6,558 nt of DNA from Candidatus Woesearchaeota archaeon (GTDB lineage: Archaea; Nanobdellota; Nanobdellia; Woesearchaeales; ARS49): NCBI GenBank assembly GCA_019323135.1, contig JAHWHT010000060.1:1-6558 (forward strand). The letters are read 5' to 3'. Below are positions 1-5,684 of this stretch, one piece after another; the stretch's first letter is position 1, and every line of letters starts with the position of its first letter. The translations under genes were made by a program, and so were the position numbers. The notes under the pieces were generated by a model. The model saw only the letters and a program-made list of their open reading frames with translations. It was not told the origin of the DNA and made no database searches.

Positions 1-1016
1 CGTTGATTGAATTAATCAAAAAACTACCTCAAGAAGAAATGAAAGCTGTAAAGCAAGAGATATACGAGTTTTGCGACGCTTCATACCCTGCTAATTATTT
101 ACATGACGGATTGGGGATAGCTGTTGCACTAGGAGATTTTCAAGAAGCAGCAAGATTTGGCACTAGACTTTTAAACAACAGTCGTTGTTCAGACGGATTT
201 TGGCACAAGGATGTTTTAGGAAGATTAACAGGCACAATGGACGCAGAAGTCATTGGGCAGGTTGGAGAAAAAGAAATAAAAAAATATATTTCTGCACTAC
301 TTGGCACAGGTAATTCAGATCATAGATATGATGCAACACGAATCGCAAACAAATATGGATTATCTAACTGGCTAATGAAAGAGTTTGAAGATCGCAAAGA
401 ACCATATCATGCTGCAGATATAGCGATTTCACAAGGCAAAAAGACAAAAGCAAAAAATCTTCTTATCCAAGCAAAACAATATGAAAGAGCATGCGAATTC
501 ACAGACGATCCTGTAGACAAAGCAACATTGCAGTTACGGATTGCTGAAGAAAGAATCAAACATAGGATTAAATGTAAGGATGGTTTTGTTGGAGATAGAT
601 CGAGATATAATAAGGAAATAGCACTCATACAAAAAGGTATTTTGCCAGAAGATACAGAGCCAACACTAGAATATAGAGAAAGCGTAACCGATATATTAAT
701 AACATTGTTTGATGGCGGTGAATTTTCAGAAGGATGCTTGTTCATAGAAGCAACAAGGATTCCAATAAGCACAAGTTTTGATATATTAGTTGGAAATGAA
801 GCAAAAGAAGCTGCTGAAAAAAATCAGGATTTTGCAGCCTGCTATCATATAGCAAGACTATGCGGAACACCAGAAGAAACAGAAGCATACAGAATGCTTG
901 CAGAACAGATGGAGCAAACAATACCAACTAAACTAGAGGATTTTGTTTACCACAGGCCTAAACCAGCAAAAGTAACTGAAGAAATTAATGATAATTATGA
1001 TGATGTGCCGTTTTAA
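1..1016 (+). CDS. Helical-repeat (TPR-like) protein of unknown function, 5' end cut by window edge
   Basis: I do not recognise a named family. The product is soluble, rich in charged residues, and appears almost entirely alpha-helical, with no signal peptide or membrane helix. Several stretches fit the TPR/solenoid pattern of small residues spaced along paired helices: residues 38-58 (AVALGDFQEAARFG), 136-165 (HAADIAISQGKKTKAKNLL then a second helix with ERACEF) and 265-300. Such solenoids usually serve as protein-binding scaffolds, but the partner is unknown. From about residue 315 the helices give way to a polar tail with Pro and Lys, ending in NDNYDDVPF, which resembles the acidic tip of bacterial SSB. 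The frame is open to base 1, and the first possible codon is a TTG at base 3 with no visible ribosome site. The real start is therefore probably outside the window; an internal ATG at 39 also lacks a good Shine-Dalgarno. The stop TAA lies 2 bp from the stop of the convergent fttA. Residue numbers count the TTG as 1. Confidence 0.75.
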   Translation, partial: LIELIKKLPQEEMKAVKQEIYEFCDASYPANYLHDGLGIAVALGDFQEAARFGTRLLNNSRCSDGFWHKDVLGRLTGTMDAEVIGQVGEKEIKKYISALLGTGNSDHRYDATRIANKYGLSNWLMKEFEDRKEPYHAADIAISQGKKTKAKNLLIQAKQYERACEFTDDPVDKATLQLRIAEERIKHRIKCKDGFVGDRSRYNKEIALIQKGILPEDTEPTLEYRESVTDILITLFDGGEFSEGCLFIEATRIPISTSFDILVGNEAKEAAEKNQDFAACYHIARLCGTPEETEAYRMLAEQMEQTIPTKLEDFVYHRPKPAKVTEEINDNYDDVPF

Positions 1017-1018
1017 GC

Positions 1019-2911
1019 CTATCTCAATCTAACAGTTTCCAAATTCCTAGGAGCAACTGTTTCGATTCTGCCTTGTTTATGGATAGAACTTGATAAGTCC
1101 AGAACTCTAGAGTTTTCGCCGTGGTTGACGATGACTTTCTTAGGTTTTGGATTGACTTTAAACATGAAATTCATCAATTGCTTTCTATCAGAGTGATCGG
1201 TGATTTCTAATCTGTGAACTTCTAGCTTAATTGGAGTAACATCCTGCTTAGAACCCACTCTGGTAATCAATTCTCTCTCACCTTTCTGGATTCTATTACC
1301 TAATGAACCTTCAGGCAGATAACAAGAGAAAACAAGACTGTTATTAGGATTATCAGCAAGATGCTTCAAATACTCAACAGACGGTCCTCCCACAAGCATA
1401 CCCGAGGTTGCTAAGATAACACAAGCGCCTTCTTCTTCAATAACCTGCATTCTCTCTTTTTGAGAACCAATGTGCTTGAAAAAAGAAGCTAAGAAAGGAT
1501 TCTGATCCTTATGAAAGATTAACTTTCTAATAGTTTTGTTCAAAAACTCAGGGTAAGCAGTGTGAATAGCAGTGATATCCCACACCATACCGTCAATATA
1601 AACCGGAATTTCTTCTAGCTCACCATTTCTAATCATGCTCTCAAGCATTACCATAACGTCTTGTGCTCTTCCAGAACCCAAAACAGGCATTAAAATCTTG
1701 CCTTTACGCTTGACAGTCTCTTTAATTATATTTTTTAAGTAATCATCTTGTTCTTTAGCAGGAGGCAAAACATTCTGCTTGCCACCATAAGTAGCTTCAA
1801 TCATAACAGTTTCAAGCCTTGGAAAATCAATAGCAGCAGGTTCAAGCAAAGCAGTCTTGCCAAACTTCATATCGCCAGTGTACAAGAAATTATGCAAACC
1901 ATTACCGATATGCAAGTGAGCCATAGCACTGCCTAAAATGTGGCCTGAATTATACATAGTCAAACGAACATCTGGAGTTATATCTGTGACTTCGCCAAAA
2001 TCAAGAGTGATAGTGTGCTTAACCATCTCTTTGACATCATCAATATCATAAACAGGAGTTTTGTTTTCTGACTTCATTATCTTAACATAGTCCAGCAATA
2101 ACAAAGACATAACATCTCTCGTAGGAGCAGTACAATAGACTGGCCCTCTATAACCATACTTGAATAAATATGGAACAAAACCAGAGTGATCTAAGTGTGA
2201 ATGTGAAACAATAACCGCATCAAGCTCTTGAATATTAAATTCAGGCGCTTCTAGATGAGGATATGCATCAGGACCATCAGACGCAACGTTGATACCGCAG
2301 TCAAGCAAAACTCTTGATTCAGGAGTCTGCAAGAAAACACTGCTTCTTCCAACCTGTCTTGCTCCACCTAAGAAAGTAAGTCTAATCCATTCACTTTTTT
2401 TAGATCTAATCCAGCCATCATAAATCCTGTGACCTACTTGATCTAAAAATTTTCTTCTATAATCTGAATTCTGGTACAAAACTGCACGAATATTCTCAAT
2501 CAATTGTGAACGAATAGCAGGAGTTCTTTTAATCAAAGGCACCCAAAAGGTTTTTTGCCGAATCTCTTTTAGCAAAGCACCTTGTTTGCCAATAACCAAT
2601 CCTGGTTTTTCAGCTTCAATAATAACCATACTTCTGTGCGGTTCAAAAATAACCTGTGAAACACCTGCTTCTTTAGGCAACAGTTTTTTAATAGCTTTTT
2701 CAGCCTTTTCCAGCTCCATAGACATGCTAGGGTCTGGTCTTAACTCTATTCTTTTCTTGAACTCATGAACAACTTTCTTGATAACACCTTTATTATCTAA
2801 GAAAAAGTCTTTATCTTTAGTATACAATACAATATTCGCACCTTCAAAAGCAGCATCGCTAACTTTGCCTGCCGGCACGAACTTTAAAATTTCTTTAATT
2901 ATGTCTCCCAT
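1019..2911 (-). CDS. fttA: Archaeal beta-CASP ribonuclease / transcription termination factor FttA (aCPSF1)
   Basis: A 630-residue cytoplasmic enzyme, full length for the family. In studied archaea FttA/aCPSF1 binds U-rich RNA behind RNA polymerase, cleaves the transcript and drives termination. The N-terminal KHa domain (about 1-65) is followed by a KHb domain (about 68-140) with a GKQG loop at 108-111. The metallo-beta-lactamase core has the zinc motif HSHLDH (H237, H239, D241, H242), H324 in SGHILGSA and D347 in YTGDMK. The beta-CASP part carries motif A at E372 (EATYGG), a GSGRAQ segment at 412-417, SGMLVGGP at 503-510, motif B H573 (HSDRKQL) and motif C H597 (NHGE). All expected metal ligands are present, so it should be active. 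The ATG is supported by a GAGGT Shine-Dalgarno 9 nt upstream. The gene follows psmB by 49 bp, the same order as MJ1237-MJ1236 and MTH1202-MTH1203. The residues just before motif B (ITD) differ from the FSG I remember for the family. Confidence 0.97.
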   Translation of the reverse strand: MGDIIKEILKFVPAGKVSDAAFEGANIVLYTKDKDFFLDNKGVIKKVVHEFKKRIELRPDPSMSMELEKAEKAIKKLLPKEAGVSQVIFEPHRSMVIIEAEKPGLVIGKQGALLKEIRQKTFWVPLIKRTPAIRSQLIENIRAVLYQNSDYRRKFLDQVGHRIYDGWIRSKKSEWIRLTFLGGARQVGRSSVFLQTPESRVLLDCGINVASDGPDAYPHLEAPEFNIQELDAVIVSHSHLDHSGFVPYLFKYGYRGPVYCTAPTRDVMSLLLLDYVKIMKSENKTPVYDIDDVKEMVKHTITLDFGEVTDITPDVRLTMYNSGHILGSAMAHLHIGNGLHNFLYTGDMKFGKTALLEPAAIDFPRLETVMIEATYGGKQNVLPPAKEQDDYLKNIIKETVKRKGKILMPVLGSGRAQDVMVMLESMIRNGELEEIPVYIDGMVWDITAIHTAYPEFLNKTIRKLIFHKDQNPFLASFFKHIGSQKERMQVIEEEGACVILATSGMLVGGPSVEYLKHLADNPNNSLVFSCYLPEGSLGNRIQKGERELITRVGSKQDVTPIKLEVHRLEITDHSDRKQLMNFMFKVNPKPKKVIVNHGENSRVLDLSSSIHKQGRIETVAPRNLETVRLR

Positions 2912-2920
2912 AGTCTAAAT

Positions 2921-2925
2921 ACCTC
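2921..2925 (-). promoter_or_regulatory. Shine-Dalgarno site of fttA
   Basis: On the minus strand GAGGT lies 9 nt before the fttA ATG and matches the anti-Shine-Dalgarno end of 16S rRNA. It supports the chosen start and shows that fttA is translated from its own site rather than as a leaderless message. Confidence 0.75.
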
Positions 2926-2939
2926 GAAGAATAGTCTTC
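2926..2939 (-). other. Short inverted repeat in the psmB-fttA gap
   Basis: GAAGA, a 4-nt loop CTAT, then TCTTC can fold into a 5-bp hairpin directly next to the fttA Shine-Dalgarno site. It is small and AT-rich, so it may be chance; if it forms it could affect ribosome access or mark a processing site. Confidence 0.3.
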
Positions 2940-2948
2940 TAAAATTAT

Positions 2949-2960
2949 TTGATTAATCAA
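2949..2960. repeat. Perfect 12-bp palindrome after psmB
   Basis: TTGATTAATCAA is its own reverse complement and abuts the psmB stop codon. It has the shape of a binding site for a dimeric regulator, or of a weak loopless stem, but in AT-rich DNA a chance origin is possible. No function can be assigned from sequence alone. Confidence 0.4.
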
Positions 2961-3608
2961 TCATGCTTCTAATCTTGTATCAACTTGTTTATCAAGCACT
3001 CTCTTGACACCCTTGTCTGTAAGAGTAACCACAAGAATACCATTACCTGAGCTAGGATCGCGCTGTATAGCTGAGTTAATTGCTTTAACAGCAAGCTTAA
3101 CACCTTCATCAACACTCATGCCTTTCTTGTAAAGTGCCTCTAAAACACCAAGCGCAAACATACAACCACTGCCATCAGTAGTGTATTCATCATAATCTGT
3201 TACTGATCCGTCAATGCCCAAACCATACAAATGACCGCCAGTTTTATCATATCCGCCTAAAAGAAATGCTGCGATAGATGGCACCATACTCATTTTACGA
3301 ACATTAGAGTAAACTAATCCTGCCAGCAAGTTTGCTGCTTCTTTAACAGTAGATTGTCTGTAAGTCTGCATGTCTTTAAGCTTTAGTTCTGCTTTGATAA
3401 GCTTAGACAATAACTGAACTTCAGAAACCATTCCTGCAATAGTGACAGCCATGTTATCAGCTATCTGAATGATCTTTTCTACTTTTGTGTGTGCAATGTA
3501 ACCTGCAGTCATTCTCTTATCTGCAGCCAATACAATGCCGTCTTTGCAAACAATTCCGACAGTTGTCGTGCCTGTTTTTGGCATATTTTTCATCTCTTCT
3601 TTTGTCAT
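2961..3608 (-). CDS. psmB: 20S proteasome beta subunit (catalytic, Thr protease)
   Basis: A 215-residue subunit of the archaeal 20S core particle, where beta rings between alpha rings degrade unfolded proteins in the cytoplasm. The precursor has a short 13-residue propeptide ending in KTG. Self-cleavage between G13 and T14 would expose the N-terminal nucleophile of the mature TTTVGI sequence. Other active-site positions are visible: D30 (mature D17, in AADKR), K45 (the Lys33 equivalent, one position early because the 33-40 loop is a residue shorter than in Thermoplasma), S147 in DGSG, D184 and S187 in RDPSSG. The GSGS motif of well-known members reads GSGC here. The length is normal. The ATG is supported by AGAGGG 8 nt upstream, and a BRE/TATA promoter precedes it. 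It is the first gene of a likely psmB-fttA transcript. No alpha subunit gene is in the window. Confidence 0.97.
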   Translation of the reverse strand: MTKEEMKNMPKTGTTTVGIVCKDGIVLAADKRMTAGYIAHTKVEKIIQIADNMAVTIAGMVSEVQLLSKLIKAELKLKDMQTYRQSTVKEAANLLAGLVYSNVRKMSMVPSIAAFLLGGYDKTGGHLYGLGIDGSVTDYDEYTTDGSGCMFALGVLEALYKKGMSVDEGVKLAVKAINSAIQRDPSSGNGILVVTLTDKGVKRVLDKQVDTRLEA

Positions 3609-3616
3609 GATTAAAA

Positions 3617-3622
3617 CCCTCT
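3617..3622 (-). promoter_or_regulatory. Shine-Dalgarno site of psmB
   Basis: AGAGGG on the minus strand lies 8 nt before the psmB ATG. It fixes this ATG as the start, with the short propeptide, and implies a leadered transcript. Confidence 0.75.
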
Positions 3623-3654
3623 AAGAATCCTTAACCTATAAAATTGGATGATGG

Positions 3655-3670
3655 TATATAAAGCTTTTGG
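3655..3670 (-). promoter_or_regulatory. Archaeal BRE/TATA promoter of psmB-fttA
   Basis: Read on the minus strand, CCAAAAGC (purine-rich, BRE-like) runs directly into TTTATATA (TATA box at 3655-3662). Archaeal transcription usually starts about 22-27 nt downstream of the TATA centre, which predicts a start near 3632-3637. That leaves a leader of roughly 25 nt containing the psmB Shine-Dalgarno site. The element begins only 4 bp past the stop codon of the upstream secreted-protein gene. No T-rich terminator is seen between them, so read-through from upstream is possible. Confidence 0.75.
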
Positions 3671-3674
3671 TTTT

Positions 3675-5684
3675 TTACCTGGATTCCTTAATTGCCTTAT
3701 AATATAGCGCAATACTGTCATCAAATATAATCTGTATAATCTCTTCATTAGATTTGACCAGCTCATCTGTGTTTTTCCGCACATTCATCAAATCCTTTAA
3801 GACAGTTTCATGTTCTGGGAACAGGTATGCAAACTTCTTGACTCTTTCATCACTTATTTCTTTTTCCATAACAGAAATTAAATCATCAGCAACTTTTTGA
3901 TACAATAATGCAAGTGATTCATGCCTTTCTTTGAAAGAAGTATCTTTAGCATCAAGATTTCTTAATTCCTGCTTGTAAACTAAATCAACAAAAGATAATG
4001 TTGTAAGCAATTCATCTCTTCTTGCCTGCAGATACTTATTAGCAGCAGCCCCTGCAAGCGGTTTGATTTCTTCTTCAAACTCTGCAACTTGTTTTAATTT
4101 CTCCAGCCGCTTTTCAGCAAGATCAAACTGCTCTTTTTTCTGGCCAACCTCAATACCTAAATCTTGCAACACTTCACCAGTATTTACATTAACTAATTTT
4201 CCTGCAGAATTAATCACAACAGGAATACCGTCAAGCAAATAATGTTTGCCCTCAAGAATATTAGGCATCATAATCTCTCCGTCAGGGACATTCAACTTAA
4301 ACAAAACATCTTCTGCAATTCTTAGACTGTCCATGTTCTCGCCTAAAACAAGCTGTTGGTCAGGTGAAACCTCTGCAGGAACCTCTGGAAACTTTGGAAC
4401 CTGCCAAGAAGATAACTCTGGAACTTTATCCTTGTCAAAAACAGGAATATTAACTCTTGCAAAAATATCGTAATTATCATTAGTTAAAGCAGCTATCGCC
4501 CTACCAGTCGGAGGAATAGTGGATGGACCAGGGGATCCACCAGGAGTTGGGAAAAAACCTGGAGTTCCTTTGGTAATTCCTCCGCCAAGGCAAGGCAGAT
4601 AACTAGAATCGAGAATATAAATCGCAGGAGGACAGCCTTTACAACAAGACCCAACAGTAGACGGCGGCGCAGGACAAATATTAGGAATTTCATCGCAAGG
4701 AGGGCCGAGGTATGTTCCAAGTTTTTCCTTCATTTTCATATTGTTTTTAAAAGTCCCGTCCAATAACATAAACAATACCATCTGCTTAAGTTTGTAAGCT
4801 TCTCCCAGAGAATAAAATGCCTGAGCCATATTCATCATGCCCATAAAATCAAGACGCTGAGCTAAAGGAGTATTGCCTGCAGCGTCAAGAATATCCCCTG
4901 CTTGGAAATAACCTTGCGCACTCTCAAAAGAATTTCCTGCAACACCAATCTGTTCATGCGCTTGAAAAATATTATTATGACCTGCTTGATTATTCATCTG
5001 ACTGCCCAGCACTTCTGCAGTGTAATCAACAGTCTCTTCTAATTCGCTGCTTGACTCAATTTGATTCATCAATCCATTAAACAACAAATTAAACTCAGTA
5101 TAATCATCAAAAGCAACCTTGACATCAGCATTACTTGTAACATAACCATAATTGACCCACAGTGCTCCGTCATATGCAGAGTTAGTAATCTCACCAATCA
5201 ACTTAATAGCATCATTTCCAAAAGTCATTGAATCAACAACTGCAGTAAAATATAGACCATAACTAGTGTATTGAAGAGCAGGATCTGTCAAAACTTTATA
5301 ATCCTGCACAGCAGGATCATTGAAAGCATCGTCCATCATCTTGACAATATCATCCATTCTCTGCTGTCTAGCGCCAATAAAACTCTTGTCAAACTTAAAA
5401 CCATAATCTGGAAGTTCTAAATCATTTAAATCTGTTAAACCATAAATTTTTGCATCAGGATTAATCAATAAAGGAGGAACATTTGACTTAACACAAGCCT
5501 TGCCTGCATATTGGCCGATATTATCATAAGTCAAACCACCTAAAAGCATGAATTCTTCCATGCTAATCTCGTGCAAGAAACGAGAATGCGCTTTTGCATT
5601 AGGCAAATTTGAAATCTGCGCAAAAGCACAAGGCATGCAGACTAGCAAAATCAGGACCATGATTGAAATTATCTTATTTTTCAT
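3675..5684 (-). CDS. Secreted protein of unknown function with Cys cluster, Pro/Gly linker and coiled-coil C-terminus
   Basis: I do not recognise a family. The N-terminus is a clear signal peptide: K2 and K4, a hydrophobic core at 5-19, then AFA, giving likely cleavage after A22. The mature part (about 647 residues) has no further membrane helix and no visible sorting tail, so it should be free outside the membrane or held by a partner. Regions in order: a mostly helical domain (about 30-325) whose part at 255-305 is TPR-like; a cluster of six Cys (330, 337, 347, 348, 351, 365) that could form disulfides; a flexible Pro/Gly/Thr linker (about 367-396); a small mixed region (about 400-510) with short strands such as GKHYLLDGIPVVI; and a highly charged helical, probably coiled-coil C-terminus (about 511-669). 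Its ATG overlaps the stop of the upstream membrane-hydrolase gene (ATGA), suggesting translational coupling and a shared role. AAGGAG lies 14 nt before the ATG, rather far for a Shine-Dalgarno. A structural or adhesin role is possible but unproven. Confidence 0.85.
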   Translation of the reverse strand: MKNKIISIMVLILLVCMPCAFAQISNLPNAKAHSRFLHEISMEEFMLLGGLTYDNIGQYAGKACVKSNVPPLLINPDAKIYGLTDLNDLELPDYGFKFDKSFIGARQQRMDDIVKMMDDAFNDPAVQDYKVLTDPALQYTSYGLYFTAVVDSMTFGNDAIKLIGEITNSAYDGALWVNYGYVTSNADVKVAFDDYTEFNLLFNGLMNQIESSSELEETVDYTAEVLGSQMNNQAGHNNIFQAHEQIGVAGNSFESAQGYFQAGDILDAAGNTPLAQRLDFMGMMNMAQAFYSLGEAYKLKQMVLFMLLDGTFKNNMKMKEKLGTYLGPPCDEIPNICPAPPSTVGSCCKGCPPAIYILDSSYLPCLGGGITKGTPGFFPTPGGSPGPSTIPPTGRAIAALTNDNYDIFARVNIPVFDKDKVPELSSWQVPKFPEVPAEVSPDQQLVLGENMDSLRIAEDVLFKLNVPDGEIMMPNILEGKHYLLDGIPVVINSAGKLVNVNTGEVLQDLGIEVGQKKEQFDLAEKRLEKLKQVAEFEEEIKPLAGAAANKYLQARRDELLTTLSFVDLVYKQELRNLDAKDTSFKERHESLALLYQKVADDLISVMEKEISDERVKKFAYLFPEHETVLKDLMNVRKNTDELVKSNEEIIQIIFDDSIALYYKAIKESR
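4497..4697 (-). other. Cys cluster followed by Pro/Gly linker in the secreted protein
   Basis: This part of the secreted-protein gene encodes six Cys within 36 residues (330-365, including a CCKGC core) and then about 30 residues dominated by Pro, Gly, Thr and Ser. It is the likely boundary between the N-terminal helical domain and the C-terminal half. The Cys are outside the cell if the signal peptide works, so disulfides are more likely than metal binding. Confidence 0.65.
5616..5684 (-). other. Signal peptide of the secreted protein
   Basis: It covers about 23 codons: a basic start (MKNK), an Ile/Leu/Val-rich core and an A-F-A site followed by Gln. The pattern fits Sec export and signal peptidase I cleavage after A22. 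C16 and C19 lie inside the peptide; no clear lipobox (L-x-x-C at the end of the core with a small residue before Cys) is seen. Confidence 0.75.

Noticed and set aside
407..927. Minus-strand open frames inside the helical-repeat gene
   Set aside because: They lie wholly within a longer gene on the other strand, have Leu/Ser-rich low-complexity products and no Shine-Dalgarno or motif support.
1..1016. Calling the left-edge protein a single-stranded DNA-binding protein
   Set aside because: Only the last five to nine residues resemble SSB; the rest is helical repeat with no OB-fold pattern.
4246..4720. Open frames on both strands over the Cys/Pro-Gly part of the secreted-protein gene
   Set aside because: They are shadows of a long gene with a signal peptide and coherent domains; their products show no family features.
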